From: Castor canadensis
Taxonomy: Eukaryota > Chordata > Mammalia > Rodentia > Castoridae
Assembly: GCF_047511655.1 (NCBI RefSeq)
Contig: NC_133394.1
Location: 112,801,343 to 112,865,342 of the forward strand
DNA: 64,000 nt
Reading direction: 5' to 3'
Shown: positions 12,061 through 21,764 of the stretch, piece after piece
Numbering within the stretch: position 1 is the stretch's first letter
Layout: each line of letters opens with the position of its first letter
Translations under genes and position numbers: made by a program
The notes under the pieces: generated by a model
The model's input: the letters and a program-made list of their open reading frames with translations, nothing else
Told to the model about the DNA's origin: nothing
Database searches by the model: none

Positions 12061-12238
12061 GGAATCCTAGCTACTCAGGAGGATCATTGTTTGATGCCAG
12101 CTGTGAGCAAATAGTTCATGACACCCTATCTCAAAATAACCCATCACAAAAAAGGGCTGGTGGAGTGGCTCAAGCAAGCAAGCATGAGACCTTGAGTTCA
12201 AACCGCAGTACCACCAAAAAAAAAAAAAAAGTAAAAAG
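12061..12238 (+). mobile_element. Composite SINE with target duplication
   Basis: A 5'-truncated left part (AATCCTAGCTACTCAGGAGG) is followed by CTGGTGGAGTGGCTCAAGCA, GAGTTCAAACCGCAGTACCA and an A15 tail. TGACAGGTAA flanks it at 12051-12060 and 12239-12248. Plus orientation, antisense to KIT. Confidence 0.85.
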
Positions 12239-12249
12239 TGACAGGTAAT

Positions 12250-13984
12250 CCCTAGGCCTCTCACCAAAATTGGCCATCCTATCTCTCCAAAACCTCCAAC
12301 AGTGCAGGGCTCATAGTAACACTCATTAAATATTTTTGCATGAGTCTTACAAGCAACAGATTCTGGTGAGCTCTGTAAATAGATATGCAGTTGGGCATAT
12401 GGCACGGAACTCGGCTCCTCTACTGATCATTTGGGGCAAGCTACTTTCCCTCAGCCAGTTTCTCCAGTTGCAAGATCGTAGGGGCAGTGATGGCACAGGG
12501 CATGGGCCACACAGCAAGCAAAGCAAGGGCCTGCCCCACAATCTGCAATGACAAACCAGCAAGCACACACAGGAGTAACATGAAATCTGAGAAAGCATGT
12601 TGTGTGAGCACACCATACATCACTTACAAAGTCATCACCAAGAACTTGTGGGTGAGTGGGTGGGAAAGACCACAACAGGGAGTTGTGAATTATCTGGGGT
12701 CCCTTTATAAAGCAATCACTTTAATTCCAATAGGATAATAGTCCAGCATGCCTTGTCCCAGGTGCTAGGGATGACTGGAGCCTGCACCTGCAGATGTGAT
12801 TCACTCACTGTTCCTGCAGGTTTATCCTATTGGCCACCAGGGCTGTAAAGGGCCAAGGGGATAGAAGGGTACCTACAGAGCCAGCACTTTCTAGGACAGT
12901 TTCTGGGATTTGAGGGGAGGACAACAGAAACCATGGCTCCCTGCCAGGCCAGGGGCAGAGCACAACCCTGTACCCTGAGAGGTTCCTGTGACCAGGAGAG
13001 GCAGGACAAGACCAGGGACCTAGCAAAGAAAAGCAAAGCCTGCTAAACACAGACGCATTCTGGACCTAAAGATCCTTATGATGCAGGTGCCTTGCAGACT
13101 GAAAACTGGAACTTCCCCCCACCCCTCCCTGCCACCACCAATTTATATGACCTGCTCAAGGACACAGAGCCTGTAAATGCCTGAGAAAAGGACACAGGAA
13201 CTGGCGGCGGGGAGGGGGGTGGAGAAGCAAGGCTCTGTCGGTACACCACACACCACATTGCCCCCCACCCCCCAGGAGACAGACCTTATTAAATTTTCCT
13301 GTTGCCAAAAAGCTGGATGGGATGGAGCAGGCTATTCACGAGGAAGGAAACCACTGGTTCCTTTCATTTTTTAAAAGGGAACTACTCTGTGGGATTTTTC
13401 TGGTGTCCCACTCGGGTCTAGTTCACATACCTTTAATGAAATTAAAAAAGACAAGACATAAAGACCATAGGGATCATTTTAAACTCAGCGATCGAATCCG
13501 CAGAGGATTCCGGTCACTCACTGGTGACTCCTCCCCCGGCGCAGGGGTCCAGATGCAAGTACCCCACAGGAAAGGCCGCCCCTCCCCGCGCCTTGGGGGG
13601 GGAGGGGATGCGGGTGCCTGGGTCTGGAGACTTATGAGGACACCCGCCAGTAGTCACCTCACAATAGGCCACTGCAAGGCTCGCCTTCAGGTGCTTCATT
13701 CTAGAGGAACCTCACTTTCTAGTCCAAAAGCGTTTTTGTTTAAAAATGACCAAGGAGAGAACAGGGCTCGGGGACTAGCTAGGAGGGCCCGCACACGACC
13801 GCGCACCAGCGACACCTGGCAAAAAAAGGAAGGGAGGCAGAACAGCAGGGCCAGGAGCCAGCAGATTCTCTTACACCCCAAGACCAAGTTCCCATGAGGG
13901 TAACAGGAGTTCCCTTACAGCTGAAGAACCCAGCAAGACCTGCAGAACTCCAGTGCCTCTTCCACCCCACCTCGGGCAGCCCCG
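12250..13984. other. Intronic, no gene; short G/C runs
   Basis: No repeat family recognised. Short G- or C-runs occur at about 13201-13217, 13260-13274 and 13594-13628; the last (GGGGGGGGAGGGGATGCGGG) could fold as a quadruplex. The 191-residue frame at 13322-13897 spans sequence without codon bias and is taken as chance. Confidence 0.5.
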
Positions 13985-13994
13985 AGTGTAGCTG

Positions 13995-14002
13995 TCACGT
14001 GT
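13995..14002. promoter_or_regulatory. E-box TCACGTGT
   Basis: An E-box of the class bound by MITF/TFE and USF factors, about 1.1 kb downstream of the KIT start, next to the poly-G run. KIT is a known MITF-regulated gene in melanocytes and mast cells, but binding here is inference. Confidence 0.35.
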
Positions 14003-14010
14003 GTGTTGGC

Positions 14011-14030
14011 GGGGGGGGGGGGGGGGGGGG
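14011..14030 (+). repeat. Poly-G run of 20
   Basis: Twenty consecutive Gs lie on the plus strand (poly-C on the KIT sense strand) at the 3' edge of the CpG island inside intron 1. Such long uninterrupted G-runs are rare in mammalian DNA, unstable, and hard to sequence, so the length is uncertain. Confidence 0.85.
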
Positions 14031-15020
14031 ATGTAGCGAATCTCAATTCCCGAAGAAAGCCGGCACCTGCGATTACAGGTCGCAGACACAGGGACGCCGG
14101 ATCCGGCCAGCGGCGCACTCTGGCTGGGTGCGCGACGCAGCAGGGGTCTGGGGCCGCGGCGTCCCAGCGCGCGGTCCCCGCCTCCCGGGAGCTGGCGGCC
14201 AACGCAGCCTCCAGCCGCTCCCCGGCGCGTGGCAGCAGCAAGGACTGCAGAAAGGGGCGAGCCTTCAGCATGGGATTCACAAAAGACAAAGTCTGCAACC
14301 TAGCGGCTGTTTGCCACACGCCCTGCCCAAGTTGTCCCCGTGGCGGCCACCTCAAGCCTCGCGCGCTTCGCGTGCAAAAGCCTAAACGGGCGCTGGGACG
14401 CGCCGGAGCCTTGGACTCCGTCTCCACGGGTGGCGCCGCGCGTGATCAGGGGAAGCAGCAAGTCGGTCACCAGCTCTGCGCACAAAGAGCGCCCGCGGTT
14501 GGGAAGCAGCAACCGCAAAGAAAAGGCTCTCCAACTTTGCCCAGGGCGCATCTGAAGACCCGCGGGCCGGTCCCCCGGTGCGCTGGTCACACACACGCAA
14601 CTTTTAACAAAAGAAAGCAGCGGCCTCGCTTCGCACGGCGAGATAACGCGCTCCGTGCGAACCCTGGAGCCACCCGCCACTGCCAACGCGCACCGGCGCC
14701 ACAAAAGCGACCCCAAACTCGCCGGCAGCCTGCAGCCTAGCTCACGACGAAGCCCCCTCGCTGCCCGTCCCCGGAAGACCCCCGGCTCAACGTCCCCTTC
14801 CCCACCACCACTAGCGGCAGGGAGGCTCTGCGCGCAGGTGAGAGGCAGGGCGCAGGGGAGTCCCGGGGTCGCCTTGAGTCCTCCCGGAGGCTGGAACGCA
14901 CGGGTGCTGGAAGGCCGGTAGCCACCTTTTCTGGATGCACCCCAAGTGTTTAACCCCTCCTGGGGCACCGACTGCGCCCGGGAAGGGGGGCGCGGCCCGG
15001 TACGGGCTGCGCTCTCCCAC

Positions 15021-15087
15021 CTGTCTCGACGCGGAGCAGTAGGAGCAGGACGCGGAGAAAATCCCAGGCGCCGCAAGCGCCTCTCAT
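15021..15087 (-). CDS. KIT: KIT exon 1, coding part (signal peptide)
   Basis: This is the first coding exon of the KIT receptor tyrosine kinase, the cell-surface receptor for stem cell factor used by haematopoietic, melanocyte, germ and interstitial pacemaker cells. Read on the minus strand, the frame opens MRGACGAWDF and continues through a run of leucines to LLLLLRVET. From memory, human KIT begins MRGARGAWDF and has the same leucine run, so this is a near-identical signal peptide. The coding part is 22 codons plus one base (67 nt), the human exon length, and is followed at once by a GTGGGAG splice donor (phase 1). The start has G at -3. Exon 2 (mature N-terminus and first Ig domain) is not in the window; in mammals it lies tens of kb downstream. 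Differences from human include Cys for Arg at 5, Arg for Cys at 12 and Glu for Gln at 21. I am very sure of the gene. Confidence 0.97.
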
Positions 15088-15174
15088 CGCGGTGGCTGCG
15101 CGGGGATCGGAGCTCCGTTGCACGCTCCAGCTCTCGCCCAAGTGCACCGAGCGCGGCAAAGCCAAGCCCCCAGA
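15088..15174 (-). other. KIT: KIT 5' untranslated leader
   Basis: Reading leftwards on the minus strand from about 15174, the sequence starts TCTGGGGGCTTGGCTTTGCC, passes CACTTGGGCGAGAGCTGGA and ends CCACCGCG before the ATG. This follows the human KIT mRNA leader almost base for base, as I recall it. The 5' boundary is placed by that similarity (about 87 nt). Older mapping in human puts starts nearer the ATG, so the true initiation zone may span 15108-15175. No ATG lies in the leader ahead of the start codon. Confidence 0.8.
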
Positions 15175-15194
15175 GAAGCGAGCGCCGATCGCAG

Positions 15195-15218
15195 CCCCTC
15201 CTCCCGCGCCCTCCCCCC
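15195..15218 (-). promoter_or_regulatory. KIT: Promoter G-quadruplex tract, c-KIT1 equivalent
   Basis: On the coding (minus) strand this is a G-run array GGGGGGAGGGCGCGGGAGG followed by AGGGG, with four runs of three or more Gs. It lies 108-131 bp upstream of the ATG. In human the c-KIT1 quadruplex has the same run and loop order (GGGAGGGCGCTGGGAGGAGGG class) at a similar distance. The long-loop GAGGA segment typical of that fold is kept, while the CGCT loop reads CGC here. Confidence 0.8.
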
Positions 15219-15223
15219 GCGCT

Positions 15224-15244
15224 CCAGCCACGCCCCTCCCCGCC
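15224..15244 (-). promoter_or_regulatory. KIT: Sp1 site with c-KIT*-like G-rich tract
   Basis: The minus strand reads GGCGGGGAGGGGCGTGGCTGG, matching the human segment between c-KIT1 and c-KIT2 (the c-kit* or SP tract), which contains the main Sp1 site. The GGGGCGTGGC core is unchanged from what I recall in human. It should act as the proximal GC box of the promoter. Confidence 0.75.
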
Positions 15245-15300
15245 GCCCCTCCCTCCCTGTCTCCCTCCTTCCCTCCCTATCTCACTCCCTCCCTCTTTCC
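15241..15300 (-). promoter_or_regulatory. KIT: c-KIT2-region polypurine tract
   Basis: The coding strand carries repeated GGGA/GGAGGGA units (plus strand CCCT-rich, with only a few interrupting A and G bases). It occupies the place of the human c-KIT2 quadruplex. The first part (GGGAGGGAGGGGCGGC) still has enough G-runs for a quadruplex, but the tract is longer and more repetitive than the human one, so it could also form a triplex-type structure or slip during replication. Confidence 0.6.
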
Positions 15301-15574
15301 CCGCCTGGGTCTCGCTCCCTCCGGCGGCGTCTGCCCCTGCTCTTTCGGTGTGGTAATCCCGGGGGCTGTGCCTGCAAGGAAGGGGAGGGACCCCAGAGCC
15401 CCTTCCTCCCTCCACCTCTCCTCCCTATGATGTGGTCCGCCGGTCCCCAGCAGCTCCCAGTCCAGGGCGGTGCTGCTCGCGCGCTTTGTGAAGCCCGGAG
15501 CCACGCGCGCATTAGGGCACGGGCCCGCCACTTGTCAGGTGCGCCCCAGACAATACAGGTTGGCCACCCGCCCA

Positions 15575-16000
15575 TCCAGCACTCTCGGGAGGGAGAAAGC
15601 TGGACGCCACTGGGTGTGAAGGTGGTACAGATTTAGGAATGGGGGGGTGGACGAGGTTTTGGAAATGAGGCTCCTACATTCCCCAGACCTGTTAGTCGAG
15701 GGAGACCAAGCTTGGCGCCTGGCACCGTGGCGAGAGGCTGAGCCGGGTTTGGATAATTCTTTATGTTCAGTTTCTCCATCTGCTCAGTTAACCTGTAAGA
15801 ACACAGCTGATTTCTATTGGTCGGCGTAGCCTCCGCCCAACAAGCTCCTGCTGAGACTTTTTCTGGAGACCGAGGCGGTAGAATGGGAAAGCGAGACTTG
15901 GTATTTGAGCCCATTTTCTTCTAGGCACCTTTCTCTTTCTTGGTTGGTTTGGTTTGGTTTTTGACCATTTTTTGGCCGGTTTCTTTGCCTATGAAACAGA
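15575..16000. other. Immediate upstream flank of KIT, nothing recognised
   Basis: The sequence falls out of the CpG island. Short frames only. A GGTTTGGTTTGGTTTTT run at about 15946 precedes the ID SINE. Confidence 0.5.
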
Positions 16001-16006
16001 CAACAG

Positions 16007-16084
16007 TTTTGCGGTACTGGGGTTTGAACTCGGGGCCTCACGCTTGCTAGGCAATGGCTCTACCACTTGAGCCACTCCACCAGT
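16007..16084 (-). mobile_element. ID-like tRNA-Ala SINE
   Basis: Antisense unit: GCGGTACTGGGGTTTGAACT, CGCTTGCTAGGCAATGGCTC and CACTTGAGCCACTCCACCAG. Lies about 0.9 kb upstream of the KIT start codon. Confidence 0.85.
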
Positions 16085-16633
16085 AAAACGATTCTCTAGC
16101 CAGGTTCCACTACTTATGGTAGCTATCCTGGCATGGACTGTAACAACAGTATCTGTATAACGTTTTATAGTCTTCCCTACTTTACTATTTCATGTTCCAA
16201 TAAAATAGAGCAGATATGTTTATAATTTTCCCTCTAAATGATCACATAACTAATGGTGGGCAGATCCAAGGTTTGAGCCCCCATTTTAAGACCTACTGTG
16301 GGTACAGGGAGCTTTCCCTGATACATTCTGATACGCCAATAAAACACCTCTCCCGAGAGCTTAAGAATGGAAAATAAAAGAGAGATGCCCTTCAGGGGTA
16401 AAAATGGAATATTTTTGATACACTACTTTTCCAAGTGTCAAGTGTTATAATTTCCAGCTCTCCTGCTCCATTTAATATTGAAAGCTGTTCTGCTGGTCGT
16501 GGACAGGACCTGGGCTGATTTAAGAAGTCATTTTTAAAGCGAATGACTTAAAAACTTACTAGTGCTAGAGGATGATCAAATGGTCAGTGTGTGTGATTGT
16601 CACTAAGTTTGTTCATTTTAGTTATTCAAAATG

Positions 16634-16798
16634 TTTTTTTTTTTTTAAACTGGGGCTTGCACTCAGGGCCTTCACCTTGAGCCACTTCACCAGCCCTATT
16701 TTTGTGAAGGGCTTTTCAAGATAGGGTATCATGAAACTATTTGCCCAGGCTGCCTTCCGAGTAGCTAGGATTACAGGCATGAGCCACTGGCGGCCGGC
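16634..16798 (-). mobile_element. Composite 7SL/tRNA SINE
   Basis: Antisense: poly-T, GGGGCTTGCACTCAGGGCCT, CACTTCACCAGCCCT, then TTTTCAAGATAGGGTATCAT and TAGCTAGGATTACAGGCATG. The tRNA portion is shortened. Confidence 0.85.
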
Positions 16799-16799
16799 T

Positions 16800-18680
16800 C
16801 AAACCCATTTTTAAGTGTCTCCTTGCAGCAGGGAAAAACCAGACACTCTTGTTAGCAGTTGTAGGCCCTGCCCTCCCAGTCCTTACAGACAGGTGTGGGA
16901 ACCCACAGCCCAATGTCCTAGCAAATGGTTCAAGTCATACAGTTGTGTAGGACTCTTCAGATCACTTTTTGTCTTCAGATGACAGAGATAAAGGTAAAAA
17001 TTACCACTCAAAGCCATCATGTAAGTTCCTGGAATCGTGATTCATTTTTAAAATCCATCTTGTAATGAGAAAAAAAGATCACTATGAGTTAAAATACCAA
17101 CCTTATACCAAGACAGAATATTAACAATTTTTTTAATTCAATCAACTGATGAAGAGGATAACATCTTCAGAAGAATGGGTGAAAAAGGACCATACTGCAA
17201 TTTAATTCCAGTCAAGAAACTTCTATCAGGAAAAAAAAAAAAAACTGAATAAGAATTTATACAATGCTGACCTGTCGTTTCTTTTTGTCATTGAGCACCC
17301 AGGTAGGCACCAAGTCCTCCAAAAATGAGTAAAACAAAATCTCTTCCTGAGGTGGGGGGGTGGTGATTTCCGGTTCAACAAAGAAAACTCACAGCCAAAT
17401 AAGAAACTTCAGTTTCTGCTAACAGAGCCCATGGTCAGCCAGTGCATCCCCAACTGGGCCATATCAGCCGAAGAATATTGAAATCCTGTACTGATTTTTT
17501 AAAAAGCCATTCTCCACACCTACGTACCCCCCACTCCAACCCACTCTTGAGACACCTCATATCTCATACCTCATCTCTCATATATGATTCAGCAATATCA
17601 GGCTTAATGCTGAGCGCAGCAGAGAGCCTCCAGCCTGTGCTTTTAGGGTTGTTAGCTATTTTTAATAATACCCCCTGACTGGTTTGTACTGAAAGAAGGC
17701 ATGTATAAATAAGGTGTTATGAGTGAAGTCCTATGGGAATGAACTGTCCAAAAGGACTTATGCAATGATGGAAATGTTTTATATCTCAGGTAGGATATAT
17801 GGATCCATTCTATAATGTGTTTTGTGATAGCCCTGGACTGTGTCATAAGCTGCACTTGATATATTTAATTGTTTCTACAATTGTTTTAGTGAGGACTCTT
17901 GACTGCAACTTTGTTGAAACACAGCTCAAATTTGACTTAGGCAAGCAAACAAAGAAACCTAGAATTTATTGGCACTTGTAAATGGGATGCTAGTGTTTCA
18001 GACTTTGCTGCATCCAAGGATTTAAAGTCCCAGGATTTGAAGGGTGGGGGTGGGGGGAGGAGGCTTTTCTCCATCTCCATCCGTCACCAGTATTTTCCTG
18101 TGTTCCTCTGCTGGTCTTGGTATGCATTCAGGCAGCTCTAGGCTTACAGCTTTTTAGTATCAATGACAGCAGAGCTTTTCTGCCCCCTAAACGTCTCCCA
18201 GAAAAGTATCAAAACTGAGTATCACTGGCCTGGCTTAAGCCCCAAGTTCATTCAGAACCACTTGCTAAACCAGAGAATTGCAATGTGATCATTGGTTTGG
18301 TCTGGGTCACAGGACAACCGCAAGAGAGCTGAGGTTGAAGGTCTACTTCATCTCTGCTATGTGGACTATGATGGGGAAGGGCGTGTCCCATAAGAAAAAT
18401 TGAGGTCCTCTCACCAGGAGGAGGAATTAGCTACACGAATAGATCAAAAGATGTTTACTATAGTCTCACACAGCCAAAAACTGTAGTTTGAGAAAAATCA
18501 CACTTCTTATTATAGAAGTAAAGATGCTTATTGGAAAATACCAAAAATTATATAAAACAAAACAAAAGTCACCCAAGGTATAAACACTGGAGAGTTCATT
18601 TAAGTACATTTCTTCCAATGTGTTTTCTTTGCATATGAGGATTTTTTTTTTTCCTTTATATAATTCAAGATTTGACTGTA
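16800..18680. other. Intergenic, nothing recognised
   Basis: No gene and no clear repeat. A CTG-N8-GATAA motif lies at 17146-17161 (see findings). Confidence 0.5.
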
Positions 18681-18681
18681 T

Positions 18682-18893
18682 GCTGAATGCTGGTGACTCG
18701 GGCCTATAATCCTAGCTACTTGGAGACTGAAATCAGGAGAACCAGCCCCGGCAAATAGTTCATGAGACCCCCCATCTCCAAAAATAACCAGAACAAAATG
18801 AACTGGAGGTGTGGCTCAAGTTGTGGAGTACTTGCTTTGCAAATGCAAAGCCCAGAGTTCAAACTCCACCTCGCCAAAATAAAAACAAAACAC
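18682..18893 (+). mobile_element. Composite 7SL/tRNA SINE
   Basis: GCTGAATGCTGGTGACTCGG and ATAATCCTAGCTACTTGGAG, then GGAGGTGTGGCTCAAGTTGT and GAGTTCAAACTCCACCTCGC with an A-rich tail. Belongs with the 8225 and 46576 type (ACTGGAGGTGTGGCTC right part). Confidence 0.85.
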
Positions 18894-18894
18894 A

Positions 18895-20035
18895 GTATTT
18901 TTACTAGTTTTCAGCCAGCGTTTTCACTAAACCATGAGTGAGCATTGTCTCTGAAACATAATACTCAAGAGTAACACCATGTACATCTTGGTGAGTGACA
19001 CCTGCCTGCTTCTGATGACTCACTTAAAATGACTCCTAGAAGTGACATTACTGCACCAAGGGTATAATCCTTTTCAGCTTCCTAGTCCTTTTTTTTTAAA
19101 TCCTCTGAAAGTGTTTTGTCCATGTAGTTAAGGAAGTGAACACCTGGTGTCTGATCCTTATTGTAAGACTCTATGCTGGCAATAACCACCTCGCGGTTTG
19201 TAAAAGTGGAAGGAGATAATACAAGGCTTCCATTCCAGCTTTTATTTGGAATTTATTGAACACTTTCTATGAGCTGCACATACTACGTTAGTTAGACAAG
19301 AAACAGATGCTGCCCTTCTGGATTTATAGCAAAAGAGGAAAGACATGCGAAGGGGTGGGGAGCAGAGATTACATAGTTTAGAAGTACTCTAACACTACAT
19401 GCAAGGTGCTCAGAGTCATGTCTGAACTCAGAATAGCACCTGAATCCTATGCTGTGATTTCATGGGCCCTCCCCACAGAGGTAAATTAGATTCTGAAGGA
19501 GCAGAAGGAGGGGAAGGGAAAGGAGGCAGGGCAATCCCCTGCGTGGTGTGAGTTGCCTGTGTCCTGCAGCAAGATAAACAGATGGGTTGGGAGCAGAAGG
19601 TGAAGGACTTGGAGTTGAGCCTGTTGGGTCCAGGTGCTCACCGGTTTCTTCAAACACTACGTGCAGGCCTGGGACTCAGCACAGGGCCAGCTGTGCAGAG
19701 GCAGCTGCAGCCTCAGCTCTGGATGAGGTCACTCCAGAGAGAGCGTTACAAGGACAGCAGAGGGCAGATGTCATCTCCTTAGGGAACAGCCACATGGAAA
19801 GGAAAGGCATGTTAAATAAAAATTATAGGCAGCCATTGTTTTGGACTCAGCTCCTGCATTAAAACCCCAACAGACCAGACTGAAAACCAAAATGGAGTCA
19901 CTTGTGCTAAAATTCCATGTCACCAAGCTGAAATTAAGCTGTTTGTGTGAACTTCCTAGGCAAAGATTAGTGAGATGACAGCCAAATTTCCCTTACAAGC
20001 CAGTTTCAATCACCGTAAGGAAGTTCCCTCTGCCT
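18895..20035. other. Intergenic, nothing recognised
   Basis: Unique-looking sequence with short chance frames only. Confidence 0.5.
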
Positions 20036-20037
20036 TA

Positions 20038-20223
20038 CCCCTTGGCTACTTGGGAGGCAGAAATCAGGAAAATGGAGGTTTAAAGCCTGCCAGGAAAATA
20101 GTTCTTAAGACCCTATCTCGAAAATACCCAACATAAGATGGAGTGGCTTAAGTACTAGAGTGCCTGCCTAATAAATGTGAGGCCCTGAGTTCAAGCCCCA
20201 GTACTGCCAAAAAAAAAAAAAAA
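20038..20223 (+). mobile_element. Composite SINE, 5'-truncated
   Basis: TGGCTACTTGGGAGGCAGAA, AAGACCCTATCTCGAAAATA, then GTGGCTTAAGTACTAGAGTG and GAGTTCAAGCCCCAGTACTG with a long A-tail. Confidence 0.85.
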
Positions 20224-20399
20224 CCTCATACTTACTAACCATTCTTTCTGTTCTACCTTTCTGTTCTAGCCTTGCAAGGAAAGTATCTGAAAGGACCAAT
20301 CTGCCTCTTGGGTTTGGGTTTGTTTTTCTCTCTACTTTCTTCACCGGTCTTCTGTTTATAAAACCAACTTCTGACTAGCTTGTTGGAACACTTATTCTA

Positions 20400-20624
20400 T
20401 TTTTTTTTTCTTTTTGGTGGGACTGGGGTTTGAACTCAGGGCTGCATGCTTGCAGAGCAAGCACTCTACCACTTGAGCCACTCCACCAGTCCATTTTGCT
20501 CTGGTTGTTTTGGAGATAGGGTCTCATGAACTATATTCCTGGGCTGGCCTCAAACCTCAGTCCTCTTGATCTCAGCCTCCCAATTAGCTATGATTACAGG
20601 CATAAGCCACCTGCACTGGAGTCA
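20400..20624 (-). mobile_element. Composite 7SL/tRNA SINE
   Basis: Antisense: T-rich head, GGGACTGGGGTTTGAACTCA, AGCAAGCACTCTACCACTTG, TTTTGGAGATAGGGTCTCAT, and GCTATGATTACAGGCATAAG. Near full length. Confidence 0.88.
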
Positions 20625-20864
20625 CTTGTTTTATTTTATGGACTGAAGTGTTGCCACACTCTAGAATAAAAAATAAAGGCTTTGTCAGGTTTGATCCCAG
20701 CACCAAAAACAAAACAAACAAACAAAAAAACCAAAATGAGATGTTCAGGAAAATAGGAGTGTTCAACTGTATCAGTCTTGTAGAGGGAAGTCAATATAAG
20801 ATTTATATTGATATAAAAATATCAATGGGAGTTTGTAATTATAATAAGAACTGACAACACCTAC

Positions 20865-20960
20865 CACCATATACACTAACTCACTTAAAGTAAGTACCCT
20901 TCTCCACCCCCATGTTGCAGATGAGGAAACTGAGGCACAAGATAATTAACCTACAAAAAA
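20865..20960 (-). mobile_element. MIR fragment
   Basis: Antisense MIR core: CAGATGAGGAAACTGAGGCA followed by CAAGATAATTAACC. Ancient mammalian-wide tRNA-derived SINE. Confidence 0.6.
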
Positions 20961-21427
20961 TTTGAAGCAGTATTGGCCCTCTTGGTAGGCAGAGTACAAA
21001 GTCCTGTTCTCAGGTACTGTAATATCTCATTTCCCTAGTTATCCTGGAGGTCTTTGACAAGTTTAATCACACACCAAGTTCAAACACAAGCTAGTTTATG
21101 AGGTCAGAATTCAGCAGACTGCAAGTAGTTGAGCAATGCATGAGAAGTGAAAAAGTAGACCCAAGGATTTATCTCTGGAAGTTTTCAAGTTCATTGGTAT
21201 GAGAAAGGAGGGGATGAGGCAAGAGATAAAGGGGAGATCAGGGAGCTCTGGGTAACCCTCAGATGAAGGCCCCAGAAGAGAAAGGCCTAAGAAGGTCTAG
21301 GTGTGTGTGTACAAGGGGGTAGGGGGAGGGTTGGAAACAATTTGAGGTGAAGATGAAAGAATGAACATTAGAGAACAGACTGGAGAAGTGCAGAGAGAAG
21401 TGGGGCAGTGTGTAGGGTGAATTAAAA

Positions 21428-21520
21428 ACCCTGGGGGACTTTGCTCAAATGTAGAGCACTTCCTCATGCATGAGGTCCCTATTCCATTCCCAGTACCACA
21501 ACAATAAATAGATAACAGGT
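21428..21520 (+). mobile_element. ID-like SINE, diverged
   Basis: GGGGGACTTTGCTCAAATGT, AGAGCACTTCCTCATGCATG, AGGTCCCTATTCCATTCCCA, GTACCACAAC then AATAAATAGATAA. tRNA-Ala type with an older right end. Confidence 0.65.
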
Positions 21521-21764
21521 AAAAACTTTACTGTCATACATACACGGGATAATATGAGACCAAAAGATTTTCATCATTATCAACAATCACTCCTGAGAAC
21601 TTCCTAGGATAGGAACATTGCTCACAAATAAATAACCATATCTAAATCCCCTTATCTAAATCCATGTTGCCTCCCAGAATTTAGGATATTTCTGAACTTT
21701 TAGAGTCACATTTAGAACTCATAAATCTCCTCCACACATAGTTTGGACAGTTCTTAAGACACAC

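Larger units (their letters stand above)
1..15020 (-). other. KIT: KIT intron 1 (5' portion)
   Basis: The DNA downstream of the exon 1 donor in transcription order is intron 1, which is very long in mammals (tens of kb). No exon-2-like reading frame with an acceptor is visible before the window ends at position 1, as expected. Repeats within it are listed separately. The density of non-repeat sequence is higher here than in the upstream intergenic part. Confidence 0.9.
15175..15310 (-). promoter_or_regulatory. KIT: KIT core promoter, TATA-less, GC-rich
   Basis: The sequence immediately upstream of the leader has no TATA box. It holds GC- and CACCC-type boxes on the minus strand, including a strong Sp1/KLF-type site (plus-strand reading CCACGCCCCTCCCC, 15229-15242), between two G-rich tracts. 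This arrangement matches the known human KIT promoter, where Sp1-family binding and G-quadruplexes overlap. The tract upstream of 15250 is almost pure pyrimidine on the plus strand (purine on the coding strand). Confidence 0.85.
13985..15570. promoter_or_regulatory. KIT: CpG island over KIT promoter, exon 1 and start of intron 1
   Basis: CpG dinucleotides and GC content rise sharply from about 13.98 kb and fall again after about 15.57 kb, against CpG-poor flanks. The island is centred on KIT exon 1 and extends about 1 kb into intron 1 and about 0.4 kb upstream of the promoter. Long open frames on both strands here are a by-product of the scarcity of A/T-rich stop codons. Confidence 0.9.

Noticed and set aside
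13322-13897. 191-residue frame in intron 1
   Set aside because: No homology, biased low-complexity parts, and lies in non-coding intron.
14003-14740. 245-residue open frame on the plus strand
   Set aside because: Starts in the poly-G run and has island-type composition. No splice or domain evidence.
1-15020. KIT exon 2 or an alternative first exon
   Set aside because: I looked for the start of the mature receptor behind a splice acceptor and saw none. Intron 1 is expected to be longer than this window.
14950-15231. 93-residue minus-strand frame extending KIT in both directions
   Set aside because: Only the part from the ATG at 15087 to 15021 is KIT. The N-terminal extension covers the G-rich promoter and leader, and the C-terminal part reads into the intron past the splice donor.
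14300-15415. 371-residue open frame on the minus strand across the CpG island
   Set aside because: It runs through KIT promoter, leader and exon 1 in another frame, is Arg/Gly/Pro-rich as expected of GC-rich DNA, and has no domain.
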